From the NCBI RefSeq assembly GCF_019704135.1, contig NZ_AP024355.1, forward strand, positions 4,285,034 to 4,349,033: 64,000 nucleotides of DNA, read 5' to 3'. Positions 43,173 through 53,804 of this stretch are shown here, in pieces; the first letter of the stretch is position 1; the number at the start of each line of letters is the position of its first letter. The DNA is from Desulfuromonas versatilis (GTDB lineage Bacteria; Desulfobacterota; Desulfuromonadia; Desulfuromonadales; NIT-T3). The notes below the pieces were generated by a model, which worked only from the letters and a program-made list of their open reading frames with translations, ran no database searches and had not been told where the DNA came from. The position numbers were made by a program, and so were the translations under genes.

Positions 43173-43203
43173 TGCGTGAGGCGTGAGGCGTAACAGGTGA
43201 AGG
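43155..43203. repeat. Heptamer repeat array overlapping a gene end
   Basis: Seven 7-bp words in register: GTGACGC, GTAAATC, GTAATGC, GTGAGGC, GTGAGGC, GTAACAG, GTGAAGG. The first three lie in the 3' end of the Mo-subunit gene, including its TAA. Same class as the array at 1171. Confidence 0.75.
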
Positions 43204-43265
43204 GCATTGGGGGTTATCTGCGGTCCCAACCCCTCACCCCTCACGGTCTTTTAGGAGTCATAGCA

Positions 43266-44114
43266 ATGGACGATCTGCAGATTTTCGAGGAAATCATCCG
43301 CCTGAAAAAGGCGCGCCAGGCGGCGGCCCTCGCCCTGGTGGTGCAGAGCGAGGGGTCGGCGCCGCGCCGGGCTGGGGCCAAGATGCTGGTGACCGCCGAG
43401 GGCGCCGTGCTCGGCACCGTGGGGGGCGGCAGGATCGAGGCGGAGACCCTCGCCGCCGCCCGGGAAGTGCTGCAGAGCGGTTCCCCGCGCACCCTCCCCT
43501 TCTCCCTGACCGAAGAGCAGGGGATGGTCTGCGGCGGCCGGGTGCTGGTCTACATCGAGCCGCTGCGCCTGCCGCCCCACCTGGTGACGGTGGGCGCCGG
43601 GCATGTCGGCCAGAGCCTCAGCCGCGCCGCCCGCCAGGCCGGGTTCCAGGCCACCCTGGTCGACCCCTATCCCCAGGGCTCGGCCTACCGCAATCTCGGC
43701 TTCGACTCCGCCGACCTGGTCTGCCCGGCCGGCGAGGTCTTTCAGCGGGTGCCGGTGGACGGCGAGACCTACATCCTGGTCGCCACCCGCAACCACCAGG
43801 ACGATTTCGCGGTGGTGCGCGACGCCCTGGGAACCCCGGCCCGCTACATCGGCCTGCTGGGCAGCCGCAAGAAAAAGGCCGCCCTGCGCAGCTTCCTGGA
43901 GGAGCAGGGGCTGCCCGCCGAAGCCTTCGGCCGCATCGTCACCCCCGTCGGGCTGGAGATCGGCGCCGAAACCCCGGAGGAGATCGCGGTGAGCGTGGTC
44001 GCCCAGCTCGTGCAATGGAGAAGAAATCATGCCGCAACCGGTTTCGGCGATCCTGCTGGCCGCGGGGCGCTCGCAGCGGATGGGCCGCTGCAAGCCGCTG
44101 CTGCCGCTCGGTGA
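43266..44114 (+). CDS. xdhC: XdhC/CoxI-family molybdenum enzyme maturation protein
   Basis: The 282-residue protein has an N-terminal XdhC domain (ALALVVQSEGSAPRRAGAKML, LGTVGGGRIEAE, CGGRVLVYIEPL) and a Rossmann domain (VTVGAGHVGQSLSRAARQAGF ... LGSRKKK, TPVGLEIGAETPEEIA). It delivers sulfurated molybdenum cofactor to the hydroxylase encoded upstream. Its C-terminal ~28 residues overlap the start of the next gene by 86 bp, an unusually long overlap; this tail is not part of the conserved domain. Confidence 0.9.
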   Translation: MDDLQIFEEIIRLKKARQAAALALVVQSEGSAPRRAGAKMLVTAEGAVLGTVGGGRIEAETLAAAREVLQSGSPRTLPFSLTEEQGMVCGGRVLVYIEPLRLPPHLVTVGAGHVGQSLSRAARQAGFQATLVDPYPQGSAYRNLGFDSADLVCPAGEVFQRVPVDGETYILVATRNHQDDFAVVRDALGTPARYIGLLGSRKKKAALRSFLEEQGLPAEAFGRIVTPVGLEIGAETPEEIAVSVVAQLVQWRRNHAATGFGDPAGRGALAADGPLQAAAAAR

Positions 44115-44649
44115 GCGCAGCGTCATCGAGCGCTGTCTGGAATCCCTGCACGGCTCGGGCCTCGAGGAGATCGTCGTGGTCCTCGGCCACGCCGCCGAGC
44201 AAATAACCCAAGCCCTGGCCGGACAGCCCGTCACCGTCACCCTGGTGCGCAACCCCGATCCGGACAGCGACATGGCGGGTTCGGTACGCTGCGGGCTCGG
44301 CGCCCTGGACCCGGCGGCGCAGGGCGTGCTGGTCTGCCTGACCGACCACCCCCTGGTGCGCCCGGCGACGGTCAGCCGGCTGCTCGCTTTTCACCGGGCC
44401 CATCCCGGGTTCATCTCCATCCCCACCTGCGCGGGGAAAAAGGGGCACCCGACCCTGTTTCCCCGCCAGATCCTCGAGGAGCTGGCCCAGGCCCCCACCC
44501 TGCGCCACCTGGTGCGCCGCGACCCGCAGCGGGTCCGCACCCTCGAGGTGGACGATGCCGGGGTGGTGCTCGATATGGACACGCCGGAGGATTACCGCCG
44601 GGCCCTGGAGATCTGGGCGCAGCAGGCGACACTCCCCCCTGTCCCCTGA
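44029..44649 (+). CDS. mocA: MobA-like nucleotidyltransferase, MocA type
   Basis: The 206-residue protein has the nucleotide-binding start SAILLAAGRSQRMGRCKPLLPL, then VLVCLTDHPLVRP with the metal-binding Asp, and DDAGVVLDMDTPEDY. MocA attaches CMP to molybdopterin to form the cytosine dinucleotide cofactor used by xanthine-oxidase-class enzymes, which fits the operon. A related NTP-transferase with another pyrimidine/purine cannot be excluded. Confidence 0.85.
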   Translation: MPQPVSAILLAAGRSQRMGRCKPLLPLGERSVIERCLESLHGSGLEEIVVVLGHAAEQITQALAGQPVTVTLVRNPDPDSDMAGSVRCGLGALDPAAQGVLVCLTDHPLVRPATVSRLLAFHRAHPGFISIPTCAGKKGHPTLFPRQILEELAQAPTLRHLVRRDPQRVRTLEVDDAGVVLDMDTPEDYRRALEIWAQQATLPPVP

Positions 44650-44718
44650 GACGGGCCGCCCGGCGGCTGGGCTGCTGCTCCAGCCACCGGCCACAAGCGC
44701 CAAGCGAGGCGTTTTTCC

Positions 44719-46179
44719 ATGGAAAGCAGCGCTGAATACTGGCTGACCCGCTGGCTGCTGCAGCGGGGGCTGGGGGCCATCTACCTGAGCGCCTTTCTGG
44801 TGGCGGCAAACCAGTTCCGCCCCCTGCTCGGCGAACGCGGCCTGCTCCCGGCGCCGCGCTACCTGCGCGGGCTGCGCTTCCGCGATGCGCCCAGCCTCTT
44901 CCACTGGATGGCCAGCGACCGCGCCTTCGCGGCCTGCGCCTGGGCGGGGGTGGGGCTCTCCCTGCTGGCGGTCAGCGGCTTTTCCGAGAGCTTCGGCACC
45001 CCATTCTCGATGACGGTCTGGGCGCTGCTCTGGCTGCTCTATCTCTCCTTCGTCAACGTCGGCCAGACCTTTTACGGCTTCGGCTGGGAATCGCTGCTGC
45101 TGGAGAGCGGGTTTCTGGCGATCTTTCTCGGCGCCGCCGGCACCGAGCCCCCGGAGGCGCTCATCTGGCTGTACCGCTGGGTGCTGTTCCGGGTCATGTT
45201 CGGAGCCGGGCTGATCAAACTGCGCGGCGACGCCTGCTGGCGCGACCTGAGCTGCCTCGACTACCATTTCGAAACCCAGCCCATGCCCAACCCGCTGAGC
45301 TGGCACTTTCACCACCTGCCGTCCTGGGTACACCGGGCGGGGGTGCTGTTCAACCACCTGGTGGAGGTGATCGTCCCCTTCGCCTACTTCGCCCCCCAGC
45401 CCTTCGCCGCCGGCGCCGGGGTCCTCACCATCCTCTTCCAGGGGGCGCTGATCGTCAGCGGCAACTTCTCCTGGCTCAACCACCTGACCCTGGTGCTGGC
45501 CTTCAGCACCTTCAGCGACGCCCAGCTCGGCCTGCTGCTCCCCCTCCAGGCACCGGCGCTCTCGCCCCCGGCGCCGCCCCACCTCGTCCTGGTGTGGATG
45601 GTGGTGGCCCTGGTGGCCGCGCTCAGCTACCGGCCGGCGCGCAACCTGCTCGCCAAGCACCAGCTGATGAACACCAGCTACGAACCCTGGCACCTGGTGA
45701 ACTCCTACGGGGCCTTCGGCAGCATCACCCGGCCGCGCTACGAGATCGTTTTCGAGGGGACCGACGCGCCCATCCCCGACGAAACGGCCCCCTGGCGCCC
45801 CTACGAGTTTCGCGGCAAGCCCGGCGACCCGCGCCGCCTGCCGCCCCAGTTCGCCCCCTACCACCTGCGGCTCGACTGGCTGATGTGGTTCGCCGCCATG
45901 CCCTCGCGCCAGTTTGAATATCCGCGCTGGCTGATCATGCTGGTGGCCCGGCTGCTGCAGGGGGACGCCGCCACCCTCGCCCTGCTGCGGGCCAACCCCT
46001 TCCCCGAGGCCCCGCCCCGCTTCCTGCGCGCCCGTTACTACCTCTACCGTTTCACCACCCGCGCCGAGCGGCGCCAGAGCGGCTGCTGGTGGCGGCGGGA
46101 GCTGGTGGGGGAATTTCTGCCGCCGCTCTCCCTGGAGGATCGGGGCTTCCGGGAGGTTTTGCGCAGGCTGGGGGAATGA
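44719..46179 (+). CDS. Lipase maturation factor family membrane protein
   Basis: The 486-residue multi-pass membrane protein matches the LMF1 family along its length: NQFRPLLGERGLLPAPRYL, FYGFGWESLLLESGFLAIFL, RVMFGAGLIKLRGDACWRDL, CLDYHFETQPMPNPLSWHFHHLP and the soluble tail YEIVFEGTD ... RLDWLMWFAAMPS. In animals LMF1 supports folding of lipases; bacterial members have no defined client. No lipase gene is adjacent. It is 69 bp after mocA on the same strand. Confidence 0.88.
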   Translation: MESSAEYWLTRWLLQRGLGAIYLSAFLVAANQFRPLLGERGLLPAPRYLRGLRFRDAPSLFHWMASDRAFAACAWAGVGLSLLAVSGFSESFGTPFSMTVWALLWLLYLSFVNVGQTFYGFGWESLLLESGFLAIFLGAAGTEPPEALIWLYRWVLFRVMFGAGLIKLRGDACWRDLSCLDYHFETQPMPNPLSWHFHHLPSWVHRAGVLFNHLVEVIVPFAYFAPQPFAAGAGVLTILFQGALIVSGNFSWLNHLTLVLAFSTFSDAQLGLLLPLQAPALSPPAPPHLVLVWMVVALVAALSYRPARNLLAKHQLMNTSYEPWHLVNSYGAFGSITRPRYEIVFEGTDAPIPDETAPWRPYEFRGKPGDPRRLPPQFAPYHLRLDWLMWFAAMPSRQFEYPRWLIMLVARLLQGDAATLALLRANPFPEAPPRFLRARYYLYRFTTRAERRQSGCWWRRELVGEFLPPLSLEDRGFREVLRRLGE

Positions 46180-46234
46180 GGATTCCGGCAGACCTCCTGG
46201 TCCCTTTCCGGCCCCGTCGCCAATCGTTTCATCC

Positions 46235-46289
46235 GTAGGGGCAGACCTGCGTGTCTGCCCCGGGCGAACACGCAGGTTCGCCCCTACCA
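46235..46289. repeat. Double GGGGC(G/A)GAAC dispersed element
   Basis: GTAGGGGCAGACCTGCGTG + TCTGCCCC is followed immediately by GGGCGAACACGCAGG + TTCGCCCCTACC: two related half-sites head to head. It lies between convergent genes; copies at 8647 and 37861 are related. Confidence 0.65.
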
Positions 46290-46308
46290 AGGGGGCATCC
46301 GACTGGAT

Positions 46309-47739
46309 TTACTTCAGGTATTCAAGCGCAGCCCGGGCGGCGTGGTAGCCGCACATGCCGTGCACCCCGCCGCCGGGAGGGGTGGAGGAGGAGCAGAGAA
46401 ACACTCCGGGGATGGCGGTGGCGTAGGGGTTCCACTGCAGCAGCGGGCGGCCGAGGATCTGCCCCAGGTCCTGGACCCCGCCGTTGATGTCGCCGCCGAT
46501 GCAGTTGGGGTTGTACTCCTGGTAGGCGGCGGCGCTGCGGGTACTGCGCGCCAGGATCAGCTCGCCGAAGCCCGGAGCGAAGCGTTCCACCTGGGCCTCG
46601 ATGGCCGCCGTCATGTCCACGGTCGAGCCGTTGGGGACGTGGCAGTAGGCCCAGCCGGTGTGCCGGCCCGCCGGGGCCCGGGATGGATCGAAGAGGCTCG
46701 GCTGGGCCAGCAGCACGAAGGGCCTCTGCGGGTGGCGCCCCTGCCACACCTCGGCCTCGGCGGCGGCGATCTCCTCCAGGGTGCCGCCCAGGTGCACGGT
46801 GGCCGCGCGGGCGCATGCGGCGGCCCGCCAGGGGATCGGCCCGGCGAGGGCCCAGTCGACCTTGAACACCCCGGGGCCGTAGCGATAGCGCTCCAGGCGC
46901 CGCCGGTAGAGCCCGCCGAGCCGCTCCCCGGCCAGGGCCAGCAGCTGCCGGGGGGTGACGTCGAGCAGCACCGCCCGCGACCGGGGGAGCTGGTCGAGGG
47001 AGGCCACCGGCAGGGAGGTTTCGATCCGCCCCCCCAGATCGCGCAGGTGCGCGGCGAGCGCCTCGGAAACCCGGCCGGCGCCGCCGCGGGGCAGCGGCCA
47101 GCCCACCGCGTGGCCGAGCAGCCCCAGCACCAGGCCGACCGCCGCCGAGGCGGCCTGCTCGAGGGGCAAAAAGGAGTGGGCGGCCAGCCCGGCGAGCAGC
47201 GCCGGGGCGGCCCGGCCGCGAAACCGCCGGCGGGCCAGGCTGCGCAGCGAGAGCAGGGCGTCGCCGGCGAAGCGGGCCAGCAGCAGCGGGTGGCGGGGGA
47301 TGCGCGGCGGCGCCAGGAGGTCCTCCAGCAGCGGCTGCCAGGACGCCACCAGCGGCTCCATCAGCCGGAGGTAGGCCTCGGCGTCCTCGCCGAGCAGTCT
47401 GGCGGTCTTTGCCAGGGAGCGCTCCAGCAGCACCACCTCGCCGTCCTCGAAGGGGTGGGCCAGGGGGGCGGGGGGCTGGATCCACTGCAGACCCAGCTCG
47501 GCGAGGGGCAGAGAGGCGAAAAAGGGCGAGCCCGCCCCCACCGGGTAGATGGCCGAGCAGACGTCGTGGAGGAAACCGGGCAGGGTCAGCGGCGCCGAGC
47601 GCGCGCCGCCGCCGATCTGCGCCTGCCCCTCGAGCAGGGTCACCGACTTCCCGGCGCGCGCCAGTTCGATGGCGGCGGCCAGGCCGTTGGGGCCTGCCCC
47701 CACCACGAAGGCATCGGCTGGTGCTAGCTCAACAGGCAT
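46309..47739 (-). CDS. CrtI/phytoene-desaturase-like FAD oxidoreductase
   Basis: The 476-residue protein has the dinucleotide-binding start AFVVGAGPNGLAAAIELARAGKSVTLLEGQAQIGGGARS and the C-terminal FAD segment GVFLCSSSTPPGGGVHGMCGYHAARAAL, as in carotenoid desaturases and retinol saturases. It belongs to the broad NAD(P)/FAD-dependent branch of this superfamily; no carotenoid genes are nearby, so the substrate is unknown. GGAGAG precedes the ATG. It is divergent from acnA. Confidence 0.83.
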   Translation of the reverse strand: MPVELAPADAFVVGAGPNGLAAAIELARAGKSVTLLEGQAQIGGGARSAPLTLPGFLHDVCSAIYPVGAGSPFFASLPLAELGLQWIQPPAPLAHPFEDGEVVLLERSLAKTARLLGEDAEAYLRLMEPLVASWQPLLEDLLAPPRIPRHPLLLARFAGDALLSLRSLARRRFRGRAAPALLAGLAAHSFLPLEQAASAAVGLVLGLLGHAVGWPLPRGGAGRVSEALAAHLRDLGGRIETSLPVASLDQLPRSRAVLLDVTPRQLLALAGERLGGLYRRRLERYRYGPGVFKVDWALAGPIPWRAAACARAATVHLGGTLEEIAAAEAEVWQGRHPQRPFVLLAQPSLFDPSRAPAGRHTGWAYCHVPNGSTVDMTAAIEAQVERFAPGFGELILARSTRSAAAYQEYNPNCIGGDINGGVQDLGQILGRPLLQWNPYATAIPGVFLCSSSTPPGGGVHGMCGYHAARAALEYLK

Positions 47740-47923
47740 CGACGGGCTCTCCGCTTGGCGCTGGCGCTCACTCTACAATCATTAACAGAATACCGCCGCC
47801 GCGCAAATCCGCCACGTTCGAGGTGACCGCCGCCAGGGGAGACTGGCATCGGCCGCCATATCGACTATACTTGTCTTCTGGATCTGCATCCAAACATTCC
47901 AGCTACTTCCAGGAGGACCGATC

Positions 47924-50590
<2,667 letters not shown>

Positions 50591-50606
50591 AACACCGCTC
50601 CGACCC

Positions 50607-50658
50607 GGCAAAAGGGGGGCCTGGCGGCACGACCGCCGGTCCCCTTTTGGCTTTTTTG
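50607..50658 (+). terminator. Rho-independent terminator after acnA
   Basis: CAAAAGGGGGGCCTGGCGG, loop CACGA, CCGCCGGTCCCCTTTTGG, then CTTTTTTGG. It lies ~20 bp after the acnA stop. Confidence 0.8.
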
Positions 50659-50708
50659 GCGTATAATTGTAATACCCTCAGGGTGGCGCTGACGAAAAGG
50701 AGCAAGGT

Positions 50709-50921
50709 ATGGATCGCAAGGAATTCGCAAGATGCTGCCAGGCTATCGAGGACGGCGTCGAGGTCTATCTTGAGAACATCGCCAGCCACGAAACCGGCAA
50801 GGTCCTGTTCTGCACCACGGACCAGTTCCGCGTCGAAGTGGCCGGGCAACGCCAGGCCTGGCAACCGGAGAGCTGCGAAGAGAGCTCCAGCAGCACCGAA
50901 AGCCCCCACGGCAACCTATGA
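50709..50921 (+). CDS. Small conserved-pattern protein, paralogue of the 62.3 kb gene
   Basis: The 70-residue protein shares a clear pattern with the 73-residue product at 62332: C-x2-A-x3-G-x-E-x2-L-x-N-x2-SH-x2-G-x-(V/I)-L-x-C-x3-D-x-F-x-VEV ... W ... CEE. Conserved Cys, His and Glu suggest a metal or redox role, which is not shown. TATAATTG at 50662-50669 is probably its -10, and the same octamer precedes the paralogue. AAAAGGAG precedes the ATG. Confidence 0.65.
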   Translation: MDRKEFARCCQAIEDGVEVYLENIASHETGKVLFCTTDQFRVEVAGQRQAWQPESCEESSSSTESPHGNL

Positions 50922-50992
50922 GCCGATGACCGGGGGCGGGACCGCCAATCACAGGTTCGCCGCAACCGCGGTGCCGAACAGGAGGCAAAATC

Positions 50993-51163
50993 ATGATCCA
51001 ACTCAACATCAACGCCGAAGAACGCCAGATCCTTCTCGAGGTGCTCAGTGCGGACATCTCCGACCTGCGCATGGAGATCTCCGGAACCGACGCTCTCGAT
51101 TACCGCGAGGCCCTGAAAAAACGCAAGGCGGCGCTGAAGAAGGTGGTTTCGGCGCTCCAGTAA
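50993..51163 (+). CDS. Small helical protein of 56 residues
   Basis: Begins MIQLNINAEERQILLEVL; contains SDLRMEISGTDALDYREALKKRK and ends VVSALQ. AGGAGG lies 6-7 nt before the ATG. The strong ribosome site and amphipathic, family-like layout (short helix, DLRMEI, acidic turn, basic helix) support a real gene, although it is very short. Function unknown. Confidence 0.6.
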   Translation: MIQLNINAEERQILLEVLSADISDLRMEISGTDALDYREALKKRKAALKKVVSALQ

Positions 51164-51362
51164 CCCCGTGAGCCCCCCGGAAACAGGCGACGTAAAGCAT
51201 CCCCTCCCCCCTGAGCGGGAAAGGGGCTGATGCGTCCCGGGCGACATAGGGAGGGGCGGCTTGCTGCCTCCTGTTCCCCAACCCCCACCGTTGCGCTCTT
51301 TAGCGCACCCTGCCTGCCGAAGCTGGCAGTCCAAGCCTCGGGAGATCATTCCCGAGCCCCCC
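51164..51362. other. Noncoding stretch upstream of the cytochrome cluster
   Basis: No gene or repeat is seen. It leads into the regulatory region that starts with the first TGTC dyad at 51363. Confidence 0.4.
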
Positions 51363-51412
51363 TGTCAGATTTCTGACCCACCTACCCATCCCCTACTGTC
51401 AAGTTTTCGACT
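51363..51412 (+). promoter_or_regulatory. Two upstream activator sites of the porin-cytochrome cluster
   Basis: TGTCAGATTTCTGACC (51363-51378) and TGTCAAGTTTTCGACT (51397-51412), both TGTC-N8-GAC, 34 bp apart. The second is centred ~131 bp upstream of the -24 element. A matching dyad precedes the second half of the cluster at 56419. Confidence 0.6.
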
Positions 51413-51443
51413 CGGCCATAAAACCGGGGAGATCTGCTTCATT

Positions 51444-51462
51444 TGGCGGACCTCTTCCGCCA
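51444..51462. promoter_or_regulatory. Inverted repeat, possible second regulator site
   Basis: TGGCGGA-CCTCT-TCCGCCA is a perfect 7-bp dyad between the activator sites and the promoter. It has no counterpart at the second promoter. Confidence 0.4.
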
Positions 51463-51534
51463 GGTGGTGGTGGCGGTGTGTTTCAGGCGCCCAAACCACC
51501 GTCTTTTCCTCTATTAATAATTTTTATCCCAATC

Positions 51535-51551
51535 TGGTACCAAAGTTGCTA
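51535..51551 (+). promoter_or_regulatory. Sigma-54 promoter of the porin-cytochrome cluster
   Basis: TGGTACCAAAGTTGCTA has GG at 51536-51537 and GC at 51548-51549 with exactly 10 bp between, the invariant spacing of -24/-12 promoters, and the TTGCTA consensus at -12. The predicted start is ~51561, giving a ~110-nt leader to the porin ATG. Confidence 0.65.
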
Positions 51552-51673
51552 GTTCTTACGGACGCTTTGACTTTCAAGGCGAAATCCGGCAGGAGAGGCA
51601 CCTGCCGGCGAATCGACCCTCACATTTTTTGACCCCCAGTGGGATCCCAAGGGAGCAGTAAAAAGGAGGCAGC

Positions 51674-52888
51674 ATGAAGATTTGTCGGACATTGAAGCTT
51701 GGCCTGGCCATCGGCCTGCTGGGCGCCCTGATGGCGGGCAGCGCCTGGGCGGCCTCGGTTTCGGGGCGGGCCAGCACGGTTCTCGAGTGGTTCGATGACG
51801 CCCAGGAGGACACCGCCCTGGTCGGCTACCAGTACCTGCAGCTCAACGTCAAGGACCTCGGCGCCGAGGGCTACCATTTCCGCGGCTACGGACGCCTGGC
51901 CGACGACCTGGCCGACGAGGTCGACGCGGACAGCCGGCTCTACTACGCCTACATCGAGAAGAAAAACCTCTTCAAGAGCCTCGACGCCAAATTCGGCCGC
52001 CAGTTCATCTCCACCTCGGCCGGCGCCTCGCTGATGGACGGTCTGCACCTGGACTACCATGACCTGGGCCCGCTGGGGATCAAGCTGTTCGGCGGCGGCG
52101 ACGTGAGCTACTACGAGGGCTACAACGCCAAGGACCTGATCGCCGGCACCGAGGTTTACGGCCGCTTTTTTGACAGCCTCGACCTGGGCGTCTCCTACCT
52201 GCAGCGCTGGGAAGACAGCGAGCTGGCCAACGAGCTGATCGGCCTGGACGTGGACTACACCTACGCCAACGTGATCAGCCTCTACAGCGAGACCCAGTTC
52301 GACTACCTCAGCGACAGCGTCAGCTACTTCCTGGCCGGCGCCCGCTACTTCAGAAACCCCAAGTGGTCGCTGCGCACCGAGTACCTCTACTCGCTGCCGG
52401 TGTTCTCCTCGACCTCGATCTACTCGGTGTTCGCCGTGGACGAGTACCAGGAAGTCAGCGCCGAGCTCGGCTACAGCCTGGCTCCGGGGCTGCGTACCTT
52501 CGCCCTGTACACCCGCGAGATCTACCAGGACTTCGACGACGCCAACGTCTACGAGGCCGGCATCGAGAAGATCCGCACCGAGCGTTTCTCCGGTTACCTG
52601 ATCGGCACCCTGCGCGACGCCGGCGACAGCCAGGACCTCTACGGCTTCAAGGCATACGCTTCCTACCTGTTCTGCCCCTCCTTCCAGGCCGGCCTCGGTG
52701 CCCACGTCGACGTGATCGAGCGGCGCCTCGAGGAGCAGGACGACGAAACCACCAGCAGCCGGCTGTGGGTTGACGCCACCACCTACCTGAGCAAGAAGCT
52801 CAACGTCCAGGCCAAGGTGGAACGCGTGGAGAGCGACCTGTGGGACGATTACTACCGCGGCCGGGTTCGCCTGAACATTCTCTTTTGA
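51674..52888 (+). CDS. Outer-membrane beta-barrel porin of a porin-cytochrome conduit
   Basis: The 404-residue protein has a signal peptide ending ...SAWA. The rest is alternating aromatic/polar beta strands (e.g. YHFRGYGRLADDL, LDAKFGRQFIST, SLRTEYLYSLPVF, LYGFKAYASYLF) and ends in Phe (RVRLNILF), a typical barrel terminus. It has no heme motifs. Directly followed (15 bp) by a ten-heme cytochrome and a 12-heme lipoprotein, it probably forms the pore that lets hemes contact across the outer membrane, as MtrB/OmbB porins do. No strong sequence similarity to either is claimed. AAAAGGAGG precedes the ATG. Confidence 0.8.
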   Translation: MKICRTLKLGLAIGLLGALMAGSAWAASVSGRASTVLEWFDDAQEDTALVGYQYLQLNVKDLGAEGYHFRGYGRLADDLADEVDADSRLYYAYIEKKNLFKSLDAKFGRQFISTSAGASLMDGLHLDYHDLGPLGIKLFGGGDVSYYEGYNAKDLIAGTEVYGRFFDSLDLGVSYLQRWEDSELANELIGLDVDYTYANVISLYSETQFDYLSDSVSYFLAGARYFRNPKWSLRTEYLYSLPVFSSTSIYSVFAVDEYQEVSAELGYSLAPGLRTFALYTREIYQDFDDANVYEAGIEKIRTERFSGYLIGTLRDAGDSQDLYGFKAYASYLFCPSFQAGLGAHVDVIERRLEEQDDETTSSRLWVDATTYLSKKLNVQAKVERVESDLWDDYYRGRVRLNILF

Positions 52889-52903
52889 TCAAGGAGTTGC
52901 GAT

Positions 52904-53722
52904 ATGAATAGGATTCTGCTTGCCGCGCTGGCGGCCGTCGCGATGCTGGGAGCCGGGCCCGCCCTGGCGGCCCAGTTCGACCACGCCACGCACAACACCT
53001 ACCTCGACCCGGTCGACTGCGCCACCTGCCACGTGGCCGGTGCGCCCAGCATCAGCCCGGACCAGAAAGTCTGCCTGGAATGCCACGAGCAGGGCTTCGT
53101 CGACGAGGTCAGCTTTCCCGGCCTGAAGACCCACGGGGTCACCTGGCCGCTGACCCACCGCCCCTTCGCCAAGGGCAACACCTATGACTGCGCGGCCTGC
53201 CATCAGCAGTCCGACTGCCTGGAGTGCCACAAGTCGGGCTTCGCCGACGAGCAGGGCTCCTTTTCCAACAGCATGCTCAACGTGCACCGCAGCGACTTCC
53301 ACGTCACCCATCCGCTGGCGGCGCGCACCGAACCGCAGCTGTGCTCGAGCTGCCACGAGCCGAGCTTCTGCAGCGACTGTCACGACAACTTCAACCGCAA
53401 CGACCTGGCCCTGGCCTCGCATCGTCGCGGCTTCACCGACGGCACCCTGGACGGCGCCCACGCCGGGTTCGACGACAGCCAGTGCCAGACCTGCCACCCC
53501 AACTCGGTGCTGCCCACCCACCAGTGGTCGGGCCAGCACGCCCGCGAGGCGCGCAAGAACCTGGCCACCTGCCAGAGCTGCCACCCCGAGGGGGATATCT
53601 GTCTCAAATGTCACAGCGCCCGCAGCGGGTTGATGGTCAACCCCCACCCGGGCGACTGGGATGACTTCAAAGGCCGGCTGGATCGTGCCAGCGGCGGCAA
53701 AACCTGTCGGAGGTGCCACTAA
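52904..53722 (+). CDS. Periplasmic ten-heme c-type cytochrome, copy 1
   Basis: The 272-residue protein has a signal peptide (ALAAVAMLGAGPALA) and ten CxxCH motifs in order: CATCH, CLECH, CAACH, CLECH, CSSCH, CSDCH, CQTCH, CQSCH, CLKCH, CRRCH. Size and heme number fit the periplasmic MtrA/OmaB-type partner that plugs a porin. AAGGAG precedes the ATG. It is almost identical to the gene at 56613: bases 52915-53651 differ at one position, while the last ~70 bp carry six differences, two of which change residues (D/E and R/K). Confidence 0.92.
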   Translation: MNRILLAALAAVAMLGAGPALAAQFDHATHNTYLDPVDCATCHVAGAPSISPDQKVCLECHEQGFVDEVSFPGLKTHGVTWPLTHRPFAKGNTYDCAACHQQSDCLECHKSGFADEQGSFSNSMLNVHRSDFHVTHPLAARTEPQLCSSCHEPSFCSDCHDNFNRNDLALASHRRGFTDGTLDGAHAGFDDSQCQTCHPNSVLPTHQWSGQHAREARKNLATCQSCHPEGDICLKCHSARSGLMVNPHPGDWDDFKGRLDRASGGKTCRRCH

Positions 53723-53730
53723 GGAGCTGC

Positions 53731-53752
53731 TGCGGTCAAACGACGGACCGCA
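53731..53752 (+). other. Short intercistronic hairpin
   Basis: TGCGGTC ... GACCGCA, 7-bp stem with 8-nt loop, no U-run. It could stabilise or process the mRNA between the two cytochrome genes. Confidence 0.3.
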
Positions 53753-53804
53753 CGGGGCTCCGGCATACACGCCCAATGAGTAACCACCAAAGAAGGAGGC
53801 AAGA

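Noticed and set aside
53722-53804. Terminator between the first ten-heme gene and the 12-heme lipoprotein
   Set aside because: Only a 7-bp stem without a U-run is present, so co-transcription is more likely.
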